A stretch of DNA of 9,211 nt from Deltaproteobacteria bacterium (GCA_021159825.1 JAGHDR010000064.1:1-9211); one strand, 5' to 3'; numbered from the stretch's first letter, positions 1 through 9,115 are shown. Made by a program: numbers and translations. Notes: generated from the sequence alone by a model not told the origin.

Positions 1-1762
<1,762 letters not shown>

Positions 1763-1784
1763 TTAAAAATAGAAATATTCCGTA

Positions 1785-1814
1785 CTTCTAGGAGATCGTA
1801 TCGTTTCATGTCAA
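1785..1814 (-). promoter_or_regulatory. Candidate sigma-70 promoter for kdnA-kdnB
   Basis: Reading the minus strand, a perfect TTGACA -35 box (complement at 1809-1814) is followed after 18 bases by TAGAAG (complement at 1785-1790, 4 of 6 to the -10 consensus). Transcription would start roughly 30 bases before the kdnA start codon at 1750, with the AAGGAGG ribosome site inside the short leader. No operator-like repeat overlaps it. The -35 is convincing and the -10 is weak. Confidence 0.5.
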
Positions 1815-1817
1815 GGG

Positions 1818-1855
1818 AAAAGGTAGGGGCACGGTGCGCCGTACCCCTACCTTTT
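1818..1855. terminator. Long symmetric hairpin between divergent promoters (bidirectional terminator/insulator or dispersed palindromic repeat)
   Basis: The arms 1818-1834 and 1839-1855 pair over 17 bp with one mismatch (C1830 against A1843) around a TGCG loop. The GC-rich core, GGTAGGGGCACGG paired with CCGTACCCCTACC, is flanked by AAAA on the left and TTTTT on the right, so RNA from either strand would end in a stem followed by U residues. The shape is that of a bidirectional intrinsic terminator, but no gene ends here: both neighbours point away from it. It sits exactly between the kdnA -35 box and the plus-strand promoter at 1860. Palindromes beginning GTAGGGG and ending CCCCTAC also occur as dispersed repeats in many genomes, so a repeat unit is the main alternative. 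Confidence 0.65.
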
Positions 1856-1859
1856 TCGC

Positions 1860-1888
1860 TTGAATATCTCCATTTTTTCAGGTATATT
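1860..1888 (+). promoter_or_regulatory. Candidate sigma-70 promoter for the efflux remnant and downstream genes
   Basis: TTGAAT at 1860-1865 (4 of 6) and TATATT at 1883-1888 (5 of 6) are separated by the ideal 17 bases. Transcription would begin near 1895, leaving a leader of about 100 bases before the preferred channel start at 1998. If real, this promoter could also serve the lipoprotein and der, because no terminator is visible from here to 6877. Confidence 0.45.
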
Positions 1889-1997
1889 GGTTGAGCGTAA
1901 TACGTACGGTAAGCATTCCATGTTTTCCCTTAACTTTAGGGATGTGGCATTCAGGGGCAAAATGACATATTTCAGGGTTGCGTCCAAACGAAGATCA

Positions 1998-2711
1998 ATG
2001 GGCCGATCCCAGCTGCTCGGGATCCTCCGGATTCTTATGGCAATCATGGTTTCAGTAATTCTGCTCTGCGGATGCCGGAAGCCGCTCCCCGAGTTAGACC
2101 CGAACCGTTATGCGTCCTCATCCCCCGGAAAATATTACAAAAGTGACACAAAACCCAAAACGACCCCTCCCCTTCCCCTGGAAAAAAACACAACCCTTGA
2201 TACCGAAAATCTGAAACCGACGGCCAAAAAGCTAACGCTTTCGGATCTTGTGGATGTGGCCCTTCGCATCAACCCGTCAACCCAGTCGTCCTGGGAGCAG
2301 GCCCGGGCGGCAGCAGCGGATTGGGCCGTATCACGAGGAGACTATTACCCCAACATCAGCGGGGATGCGAGCGGAACGGGTATGGGCGGCGGCGATTCCA
2401 GCGGGTATTACGGCAGTGGGGGGCTAAGCCTGAGTTACCTGCTGCTGGATTTCGGGGACCGGGCCACCACGGCGGAAAGCGCTCGCCAGGCGCTCATGGC
2501 GACCAACTGGAATCATAACCAGAGTATTCAGGACATCCTTCGTAATGTGCCCCAGGCCTACTACACCTATCCGGGCAACCGGGCGCAGGTTCGGGCATCC
2601 AAAAGCGATCTTGAGGAAGCCCTGACCAGCCTCAAGTCCACGGAGCAAAGAAAAAATGCCGGCGTCAGCACCATAGCGGACGTACTCCAGGCTCGCGCCA
2701 GGAAGGCATGA
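1998..2711 (+). pseudogene. Truncated TolC/OprM-like outer-membrane efflux lipoprotein (N-terminal half only)
   Basis: This is the N-terminal half of an RND-system outer-membrane channel, 237 residues where such proteins normally have about 450-500. From the ATG at 1998 the product opens with MGRS, a hydrophobic stretch and the lipobox VILLCGC, with the lipid-bearing cysteine at about residue 27, followed by a proline- and lysine-rich linker. The first outer-membrane efflux repeat follows: LTLSDLVDVALRINPS, then SYLLLDFGDR, a hallmark of TolC proteins, then helices ending GVSTIADVLQARA. Right after this the frame stops at TGA 2709-2711, because the sequence switches to RND-pump coding in another frame. 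The second repeat, and so the trimer-forming half, is missing; it is unlikely to make a working channel. The frame is open back to 1860, but the lipoprotein signal favours 1998. No good ribosome site is visible (only CGAAGATCA), so the start is less sure than the identity. Confidence 0.82.
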
Positions 2712-4588
2712 CCTACATGTCTTCCATCAGTTCCAACGACGGCACCAGCGATATTACCGTTACTTTTGACATCGGCTACGATTTGGACATTGCCGCCGTA
2801 GACGTTCAGAACCGGGTAACCATGGCCCAGCCACAGATACCCAATGATGTTCGAAAATTCGGAGTTACCACCCAGAAACAATCGACCGATTTTGTGGTGA
2901 TTACCTCCCTTTATTCGCCTGACAACACCTTCGACGACCTGTTTCTCAGCAACTACGCCGCCATCAACATTGTGGACACGCTGAAACGGCTTCCCGGCGT
3001 GGGGGACGTTCAGATCCTCGGTGAAAAAAAATACGCCATGCGCTTGTGGCTCAACCCGGACAAACTGACCGCCATGGAGATGACCGCCATGGACGTTATC
3101 GCCGCCGTTCAGGAACAGAATATTCAGGTGGCCGCCGGGAAAATCGGCGATGCGCCCAGCCCTCCGGAACAAACGTTCACCTATTCCATCAACACCCTGG
3201 GCAGATTGTCCTCGCCCGAGCAATTTGAGGACATCATCATTCGAACCCGCACGGACGGTTCCGTGGTGCGGGTCAAGGATGTGGGACGAGTGGAGCTGGG
3301 AGCGGAAAACTACGGCTGGTTCGGGCACTTAAACGGCGGTAAAGCCGCCCTTATCGGTGTTTTTCAATTGCCGGGCGCCAATGCGCTGCAAGTGGCCAAA
3401 GAAGTTTACGCCAACATGGAACGGCTCTCAGAACGATTTCCGCAGGGACTCAAGTACACAATCAGTTACGACACCACACTTTTTGTCAAGGAATCCATCA
3501 AGGAGGTCGTCAAGACGCTCCTGATCGCCATGGTGCTGGTATTTCTGGTGGTCTATGTTTTTCTTCAGAACTGGCGGGCCACCATGATCCCCGCCATCGC
3601 CATTCCCGTATCCCTCGTGGGAACATTTGCAGTCCTTAAAGCCTTCGGATTTTCCATCAACACCCTGACCCTGTTCGGGCTGGTGTTGGTCATCGGCATC
3701 GTGGTGGACGACGCCATTATCGTGGTGGAAAACGCCTCCCGCTGTATTGATGAAAAAGGCATGGCACCCAAAGAAGCCACCAAGGAAGCCATGCACGAAG
3801 TCGTCGGCCCCATCATCGCCACAACGCTGGTCCTCATGGCCGTGTTTATCCCCGTAGCCTTCATGCCCGGCATTACCGGACAACTCTATCGACAGTTCGC
3901 CCTCACCATCGCTTTTTCCGTGTGCATCTCCGCCATTAACGCCCTGACCCTCAGCCCTGCCCTGTGTGCGGCCCTGCTCAGGAAAACCCCAAAAAAACAG
4001 AGTTGGTTTTTTCGAAAATTCAACCAGGCCTTTGAATGGTCCAGGAGCCATTACCTGAGAGGGGTCGGATGGCTCATCAAGGCCTGGGTATTGGTCCTGC
4101 TGGTTTTTGCAGGACTCGTGTTTGCCGCCTACACCATGTTCAAGATAGTTCCCACGGGATTTGTACCCTCTGAAGATCAGGGATATTTCTTTGCAATGAT
4201 CGAGTCGCCTGAAGGTACATCTCTTGATCGAACCGGTAAGGTACGTCGCTTGGTGGAAGACATCCTTAAAAAAACGCCCGGCGTTAAAAACGTTGTGATG
4301 GTCGGAGGTTACAACCTGCTCAACTCCGCCATGGACCCATCATCGGCCGCCTCTTTTGTGATGCTCGATCCATGGGACGAAAGAAAAACCCCCGAGCTGA
4401 GTCTTGACGGCATCATGGGCGCTTTTATGGCCCAAACACAGGCAATCAACGAGGCGATCATCATCCCCTTTCCCCCGCCTCCTATCCAGGGCCTCAGCAC
4501 CACCGGCGGGTTTGAATATGAGCTCCAGGATCTTACGGGCGGAAGTTTGGTCGAACTTCGCACCACGGCTGGGTCATGCCCCTCATGA
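2708..4588 (+). pseudogene. RND (HAE1/AcrB-like) efflux pump, large fragment lacking both its N-terminus and its second periplasmic half
   Basis: This frame encodes most of the first two thirds of a proton-driven multidrug efflux pump of the inner membrane. It begins EGMTYMSS (the first two codons lie before the ATG), which corresponds to about residue 72 of AcrB; TM1 and the first part of the porter domain are gone. Porter subdomains fill about residues 1-260. TM2-TM6 lie at about 267-425, with NWRATMIPAIAIPVSLVGTF at 288-307 and the proton-relay pair D334/D335 in GIVVDDAIIVVEN, equivalent to D407/D408 of AcrB. TM7 (KAWVLVLLVFAGLVFAAY) precedes VPTGFVPSEDQGYFF. The frame ends after [13 protein letters not shown] at a junction near 4566 and terminates at TGA 4586-4588. 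Apart from the two junctions the coding is undisturbed, which points to recent damage. The ATG overlaps the channel stop as ATGA, probably by accident of the join. Confidence 0.85.
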
Positions 4589-5070
4589 TTATGCTGGCGG
4601 TCCCCCTGGCCATTCTGGGGGCGCTTCTGGCCCAGCACATTCGTGGACTCGACAATGATGTTTACTGCCAAATCGGGCTGGTGGTACTCATTGGTCTGGC
4701 AAGCAAGAACGCCATTTTGATTGTAGAGTTTGCCCGTGGCCTGAGGGAACAGGGAAAATCCATCGTAGAAGCGGCTGTTCAGGCCTCCCGTGAACGGGTG
4801 CGGCCCATCTTGATGACCGCCTTTGCCTTTATTCTCGGGGTGTTCCCCATGGTAATCGCCACAGGTGCGGGGGCTGCCAGCCGACACTCTCTGGGTACCG
4901 CCGTATTCGGCGGTATGATCGCCTCCACCTTCCTGAGCCTGGTGCTGGTGCCGGTGCTGTACGTGGTTCTCGAAAGGCTCAGGGAACGAAAGGGAAAGGG
5001 GATAGAAAAAAACGGCGACGCTGGTGAACCGAAGATTTCCAACGGAGGGGAAAACCCTTCAAAAGCCTGA
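4576..5070 (+). pseudogene. RND efflux pump, C-terminal fragment (end of TM8 to TM12)
   Basis: This frame is the C-terminal end of the same RND pump, displaced by the second junction. The first pump-like codons are [20 protein letters not shown] from 4567, equivalent to the ESW-TM9 region at about residue 895 of AcrB. It carries [14 protein letters not shown] with K44 (counting from the ATG at 4576) matching the essential K940 of AcrB, then the [24 protein letters not shown] stretch and the last helix, followed by a charged tail. The conserved Asp pair is on the upstream fragment and the Lys on this one, so neither piece alone has a complete proton relay. About 200 residues between the fragments (second periplasmic loop and most of TM8) are absent, judged from AcrB numbering. 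No ribosome site precedes the ATG; it may not be translated. Its stop is 18 bp before the next gene. Confidence 0.85.
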
Positions 5071-5088
5071 TTTAAAGGAGGCACTGAA

Positions 5089-5568
5089 ATGAAATTCCTA
5101 AAACCCTTATTTTTCCTGACAGGCATCTTCATAGCCCTGTGGGTTATCCCGGGATGCCTGGGAAACTACGGCAAAATCAGACCGGCATCCGGTGATCATA
5201 ACGTAACCCTTCAAGAGCTGAAGGAAAACTGGGAAAATTACGATATCCTTTATGCCGGACTCGCAACCGATGCACCCTCCGCCATAATGTTCGGCCCAAG
5301 AGAAGACGGAAAACGCCTGATCGGTAAAAAATGGATGCCCGTGACCGGCCGGTCTGTTGTTGAGGAAATCATCGAGTGGCTGAATGCTTATGTGAATTTT
5401 CCACCCACCCTCTATGAAATCCTGAGCCCGGATAATGTCTTTTTCGGCTACATCTATACCTCACCGGCAGAACAGATTGTCATCAAACAGATTGATTCCG
5501 AAACCCTGGAGTTGGAAAACATTCCACTGCCGCCCATTGATTACGGTCCGGGCGGAGGATGGAGGTAA
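5089..5568 (+). CDS. Small predicted lipoprotein of unknown function
   Basis: I do not recognise this 159-residue protein. It begins with two lysines, a hydrophobic segment and the lipobox WVIPGC, so C23 should be lipidated and the protein anchored to a membrane facing the periplasm. The mature part has no cysteines after C23 and no transmembrane segment. Visible features are a VTLQELKENWENYDILYAG segment at 39-57, FGPREDGKRLIGKKW at about 69-83, a predicted helix VVEEIIEWLNAYVNF, and a C-terminal PLPPIDYGPGGGWR tail. A perfect AAAGGAGG seven bases before the ATG decides the start. It lies 18 bp after the efflux remnant and ends one base before der, so it is probably translationally linked to der. 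It might once have been an accessory of the efflux system, but nothing in its sequence shows that. Confidence 0.8.
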   Translation: MKFLKPLFFLTGIFIALWVIPGCLGNYGKIRPASGDHNVTLQELKENWENYDILYAGLATDAPSAIMFGPREDGKRLIGKKWMPVTGRSVVEEIIEWLNAYVNFPPTLYEILSPDNVFFGYIYTSPAEQIVIKQIDSETLELENIPLPPIDYGPGGGWR

Positions 5569-5569
5569 A

Positions 5570-6877
5570 ATGCCCCCGATACTCGCTATCGTTGGACGGC
5601 CCAACGTGGGAAAATCAACGCTATTCAACCGCCTGACGCGATCGAAAAGGGCCCTGGTGGATGATCGTCCGGGCATTACCCGGGATCGACTACATGGGGT
5701 CATTACCCATGAGGGCCTTCAAATGACCCTGGTGGATACGGGTGGTTTTGAGGATCTCGGTCAGGACCCCCTTCAAAGGGGGGTGAGGGCACAGGTGGAA
5801 ACGGCCATTTCTGAAGCGGATCGGGTCATTTTCATGGTGGACGGCCGCGAGGGGGTCTTGCCGGGCGATGAGGAAATGGCCCGTATATTGCGGCGAACTC
5901 AAAAAAAGATCTTTCTGGCTGCCAACAAAATCGACGGCCCTGAAAAAGAGCACCTGGCCAACGATTTTTATCAACTGGGCTACGAAACGGTTTATGCACT
6001 TTCAGCGGCTCATGGTTATGGCGTCAAGGCGCTTCTTCATGAGCTAACCAAAGGCCTTTCCCCGTCCCCGGATACTTCAGAGAACGCTGACGAGATTCGC
6101 GTGGCGGTTCTGGGGAAACCCAACGTGGGAAAGTCATCCCTCATCAACCGAATTCTCAAGACCGATCGGCTGGTGGTCAGCGCATTGCCCGGAACCACCC
6201 GCGATACGGTGGACGCGATCTTTTCTTATGGCGGCAGAAAATATCTTCTCATCGATACCGCCGGCATACGCCGAAAAAGCCGGGTCAGGGAAAAAGTCGA
6301 TAAATTTTCCATGATCAAAGCCATTAAAAGCCTGGATCGCTGCCACGTGGCGGTGCTTTTGCTGGATGGCGCGGAAGGGGTTTCAGACCAGGATGCGCGC
6401 ATCTGCGGTTACGCATTTGAAAAAGGGCGGGGTCTTGTTGTAGCGGTCAATAAATGGGATTTAATCAAAGGGGATGCGGAAAAAAAGGATCAATTGGAAA
6501 GGGGCATTCAAAGACAACTGAAATTCATTGCTTTCGCTCCCAGAATCAACCTATCCGCCCTCACCGGTGAGCGCGTCATAAAGCTGTTCTCCGGAATTGA
6601 TTCGGTTTATGATCAGTTCTCGAGACGGATCAGCACAGCCCTTGTGAACCGGGCCATCCAGGAGGTCATCGAAAAACATCCGCCCCCCAGAATCGGCCGT
6701 GGAAGACTCAAGTTTTACTATGCCACCCAGACCCGCACAAAGCCGCCCACATTTACGGTGTTCGTCAACAGGCCGGATATGCTTCATTTCTCTTACGAAC
6801 GCTTTTTAAACAATCAGTTGCGGATTCACCTGGGGCTTACCCGAACCTCCATAAAACTGATATTCAGAGAAAGATAG
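5570..6877 (+). CDS. der: GTPase Der (EngA), 50S ribosome assembly factor
   Basis: Der is an essential tandem GTPase that assists maturation of the large ribosomal subunit in the cytoplasm. The product is 435 residues, normal for the family. The first G domain has GRPNVGKST at 9-17, DTGG at 56-59 and NKID at 119-122. The second has GKPNVGKSS at 182-190, DTAGIRRK at 229-236 and NKWD at 294-297. The C-terminal KH-like domain follows and ends with the typical hydrophobic/basic tail HLGLTRTSIKLIFRER. All nucleotide-binding motifs look intact. The start at 5570 is chosen because the protein begins MPPILAIVGRPNVGK, as Der proteins do, and GGAGG at 5561-5565 precedes it. The frame is open upstream to 5435, but that part overlaps the lipoprotein gene. 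It ends 14 bp from a convergent gene with no terminator hairpin in between. Confidence 0.97.
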   Translation: MPPILAIVGRPNVGKSTLFNRLTRSKRALVDDRPGITRDRLHGVITHEGLQMTLVDTGGFEDLGQDPLQRGVRAQVETAISEADRVIFMVDGREGVLPGDEEMARILRRTQKKIFLAANKIDGPEKEHLANDFYQLGYETVYALSAAHGYGVKALLHELTKGLSPSPDTSENADEIRVAVLGKPNVGKSSLINRILKTDRLVVSALPGTTRDTVDAIFSYGGRKYLLIDTAGIRRKSRVREKVDKFSMIKAIKSLDRCHVAVLLLDGAEGVSDQDARICGYAFEKGRGLVVAVNKWDLIKGDAEKKDQLERGIQRQLKFIAFAPRINLSALTGERVIKLFSGIDSVYDQFSRRISTALVNRAIQEVIEKHPPPRIGRGRLKFYYATQTRTKPPTFTVFVNRPDMLHFSYERFLNNQLRIHLGLTRTSIKLIFRER

Positions 6878-6891
6878 AAAAAGGATTTCCA

Positions 6892-7539
6892 CTATTGTCG
6901 CAGAAGCGGTAATAGCGCAAAGAGATTATCCCCCGCAAAAAGGTGTGCAAGGCTAAACATGGGACCCACCAGTATCCGGCTGATAATTCCGGTGTGAGCA
7001 AAATTATCCAGCATAATGACGCCGATAAGAACCAGGGGTCCGTAGCGCCCCCACTTTCGAAATTTTATTGCCGCTTCGCGAGGAAGAATGTTTTCGAGAA
7101 CATGCGACCCGTCCAAGGGTGGAAGGGGCAGAAGGTTAAAAAGACCCAGGCCAAGATTCATGAGGATGAGCCATAGCAGGGCCTGCAGGTAAACCTCTAT
7201 GGGAAGCACCAGGAACCGGATCAGCATTCCGGCAACGAGTGCGACGCACATGTTGGCCGCGGGGCCTGCAAGGGCCATGAGAATCACATCTTTTCGGGTG
7301 TTCTTGAAATACCGGATATCCACGGGGACCGGTTTAGCCCAACCGAAATTGAACAAAAAGAGGCAGATGGCCCCCAGGGGGTCGATATGAGTGAGGGGAT
7401 TAAACGATAATCGTCCCATCTGCTTTGCTGTGGGATCCCCCAGTTGGAAAGCGACACGACCATGGGCGTACTCATGAATGGTAATGGCGAAGAGCAGTAC
7501 CGGAATTTTGACGATCCACTGTGAAATATCGAAAGACAT
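6892..7539 (-). CDS. M50 / site-2-protease family intramembrane zinc metalloprotease homologue
   Basis: This 215-residue polytopic membrane protein belongs to the small bacterial site-2-protease-like group often annotated as peptidase M50. It carries the zinc motif HEYAH at 22-26, with E23 as the catalytic base, inside the first membrane segment (VKIPVLLFAITIHEYAHG). The third ligand, D143, is in NLLPLPPLDGSHV, and GWAKPVPV at 66-73 is typical of the family. About five or six hydrophobic segments are visible; there are no PDZ or CBS domains, so it is the minimal form. The substrate is unknown. The frame is open to 7620, but I prefer the ATG at 7537-7539 because the product then begins MSFDISQWIVKIP like relatives; the added upstream residues are cysteine-rich and family-untypical. 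The ribosome site is poor (AAAGAG). It is convergent with der and divergent from the kinase. Confidence 0.87.
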   Translation of the reverse strand: MSFDISQWIVKIPVLLFAITIHEYAHGRVAFQLGDPTAKQMGRLSFNPLTHIDPLGAICLFLFNFGWAKPVPVDIRYFKNTRKDVILMALAGPAANMCVALVAGMLIRFLVLPIEVYLQALLWLILMNLGLGLFNLLPLPPLDGSHVLENILPREAAIKFRKWGRYGPLVLIGVIMLDNFAHTGIISRILVGPMFSLAHLFAGDNLFALLPLLRQ

Positions 7540-7825
7540 CTTTGGACTCTTTAGGCAACCCATTTTCATGATGCTGCATTGACAAACGTTTATTTCAGGC
7601 ACTACATAACAGCAAATCATGGTTGCGGCAAGCGAGAAAAAATGATTCCCCCTTTCCTTGTTCTAAAAGGATGCCTTCCGGTTGCTTTTTTTTAAGAGAG
7701 TTGATAAATTAAAGAAGGCTGAAAAGAACAGATCAAAAATCACGTCGAAAAAAAATATCACGACGGGTGTATCTGCCGCGGGCATGCCCGCTGCCAGGGG
7801 ACAAGAGAAAAAAGGAACTCCGCAC
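7540..7825. other. Divergent intergenic region between the protease and kinase genes
   Basis: This stretch holds no convincing gene. It contains a perfect TTGACA at 7579-7584 on the plus strand with only a poor -10 (TACATA at 7603-7608, 18 bases away), and a perfect 14-bp palindrome at 7778-7791. The plus strand is open in frame with the kinase from a TTG at 7682, encoding a lysine-rich, low-complexity stretch, so part of it could be an N-terminal extension of the kinase. No clear promoter for the protease was found on the minus strand. Confidence 0.4.
7778..7791. promoter_or_regulatory. Perfect 14-bp palindrome upstream of the histidine kinase, possible operator
   Basis: GCGGGCATGCCCGC reads the same on both strands. 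It lies 35 bases before the preferred kinase start at 7826, a location suited to an operator or a leader hairpin. It is the most GC-rich patch in an otherwise A-rich region. It could equally be chance or part of an N-terminal coding extension. Confidence 0.3.
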
Positions 7826-8578
7826 ATGCGACGGGAAAGAATAAAAATTGATCTTCTGATTCATGATCTAAAGGTCCCACTTGCCGTGATTGAGGCAGGC
7901 CTGACTTCAATGATGAACCGGCAGGAAAAATATGGACCCATTACAGAAAAACAGGAACGTGTTTTCAAGCGCGCGCTTCGAAACACGAAAGTCCTCAAGA
8001 CCCTGGTTGGCGATGCGCTTGAGTTGGGAAGATCCAGGGAAGGCATTGTGTTCTTTTCCAATTTTCCATTGGCCGATTTGATTAAGGAAACCTTGGTGGA
8101 AATTTTGGATCTGACCGATACTGTCATATCCGAAAAGCTCAGGAAATGTGAAAACCTGATGCATTTCAAGAAAACACTCGAAGAAAAGGGCATCATACTT
8201 TCTATTGATGAAGCGCTGTGGGGACAGAAAATCCGCCAGGACGAGACAAAAATCAAACAGATTTTGAGAAACCTCCTGAACAATGCACTAAAATATCGAA
8301 AAAGCCGTGTTGCGCTAAACGTTAACTGCGAGAGAGGTTTTGTCATTTTTTCGGTACAAGACGATGGTGCGGGAATTCCGGCTGCCTACCACAAGAAGAT
8401 TTTTGATTGTTATTTCCAGCTGGATGCGACCAGTACCTGCAATGTCAGAGGTCACGGACTGGGCTTGGCCGGCGTGATGGTTCTGGTGGAAGATATGGGG
8501 GGTGAAATGCTACTGAACAGTGATGAGGGGCAGGGAGCGAAATTCATCGTCAAAATACCCCTCATGGTCGACACATAA
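7826..8578 (+). CDS. Soluble histidine kinase (HisKA + HATPase_c), no sensor domain
   Basis: This 250-residue protein is a bare histidine-kinase core. The H box is LLIHDLKVPLAV with H13 as the phosphorylated histidine. The N box is ILRNLLNNALKYRK (146-159, N153), the G1 box DDGAGIP (179-185, D179), the F box KKIFDCYFQLD (190-200) and the G2 box GHGLGLAGV (209-217). There is no transmembrane segment, PAS or HAMP domain, so it is cytoplasmic and must take its signal from a partner. Between the two domains it has a longer linker than usual, roughly residues 95-125, charged and probably helical. The ATG at 7826 is chosen for AAGGAA eight bases upstream and because the H box follows at once; starts at 7784 (ATG) or 7682 (TTG) would add a lysine-rich segment. 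The convergent receiver protein 18 bp downstream is a likely partner. Confidence 0.85.
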   Translation: MRRERIKIDLLIHDLKVPLAVIEAGLTSMMNRQEKYGPITEKQERVFKRALRNTKVLKTLVGDALELGRSREGIVFFSNFPLADLIKETLVEILDLTDTVISEKLRKCENLMHFKKTLEEKGIILSIDEALWGQKIRQDETKIKQILRNLLNNALKYRKSRVALNVNCERGFVIFSVQDDGAGIPAAYHKKIFDCYFQLDATSTCNVRGHGLGLAGVMVLVEDMGGEMLLNSDEGQGAKFIVKIPLMVDT

Positions 8579-8596
8579 AGGCTCTTTTTTCCGTCC

Positions 8597-9115
8597 TTAC
8601 ATAATATCTTTCAACTCACTCCGGGTGGGTCGATACTTATTGTCAAACTCCTTCCAGAATTCTTTATGTTTATCTTTCCAGCCCTTTCCGAATTTCCGAT
8701 CAAAGGAAGGTTCAAGTTTCCCAAACCAGTCCGCCGGTTTATCCGAACCCCCTTCGACCGTACGCAGGACATCCGCCACATAGGTTTCAATTTCGGAGAT
8801 CTTGTCTTTGGGCACGTAACTTCGGGCGCCGCCGGTTATGGATTTCACCAGGTTTTCCGGATTCACCGCATGGGCCGTGAGCATCAATGCCGGGATCCCC
8901 TTTTCATTTGTCATTTTAAGGAGTTCGTAACCGTTAACTCCCATGATATCCAAAATGGCCAGGTCGTACTGGTTTCTATTCAAGAACTTCTGAGCTGTTT
9001 CGAAATTTAGCGCGGTATCAATAAAACACATGTCCAGTATTTCCACCAAAGTCTCTAATATGTCTGGTTCATCGTCAACAATCAGAACCCTTTTTCCTTT
9101 AAGGATCTCTTCCAT
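8597..9115 (-). CDS. Single-domain response regulator (REC) with an unusual aromatic/basic C-terminal tail
   Basis: Residues 5-118 form a CheY-like receiver domain of a two-component system. The acidic pocket is D14/D15 in VLIVDDEPD, the phospho-acceptor D56 in LAILDIMG, the switch threonine T80 in LMLTAH and the lysine K103 in YVPKDK. All key residues are present, so it should be phosphorylatable. There is no DNA-binding or enzymatic output domain. Instead a tail of about 55 residues follows, containing WFGKLEPSFDRKFGKGWKDK and then HKEFWKEFDNKYRP, rich in Trp, Phe and Lys. I do not recognise it; it may be a protein-interaction element or a small uncharacterised output module. AAGGGG six bases before the ATG supports the start. 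The gene converges on the histidine kinase with an 18-bp gap, so they are probably partners though separately transcribed. Confidence 0.88.
   Translation of the reverse strand: MEEILKGKRVLIVDDEPDILETLVEILDMCFIDTALNFETAQKFLNRNQYDLAILDIMGVNGYELLKMTNEKGIPALMLTAHAVNPENLVKSITGGARSYVPKDKISEIETYVADVLRTVEGGSDKPADWFGKLEPSFDRKFGKGWKDKHKEFWKEFDNKYRPTRSELKDIM

Noticed and set aside
1860..1997. Channel protein starting at 1860 instead of 1998
   Set aside because: The extra 46 residues would bury the lipoprotein signal peptide, and the 1860 ATG-proximal sequence overlaps a good promoter candidate.
2567..3328. Long open frame on the minus strand opposite the pump gene (253 codons)
   Set aside because: The plus strand here encodes an unmistakable RND pump; the minus-strand translation is His/Gly-rich with no family features, as expected of antisense to such genes.
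2708..5070. A deliberately split or novel compact RND transporter
   Set aside because: TM1, most of TM8 and the second periplasmic loop are missing, the two frames are offset, and no ribosome site precedes the second fragment; deletion or misassembly explains it better.
5435..5569. An upstream, longer start for der
   Set aside because: The added 45 residues overlap the lipoprotein gene and do not resemble Der; the ATG at 5570 has a ribosome site and gives the standard N-terminus.
8579..8596. Terminator between the convergent kinase and regulator genes
   Set aside because: There is a T-run but no stem that could form a hairpin in the 18-bp gap.
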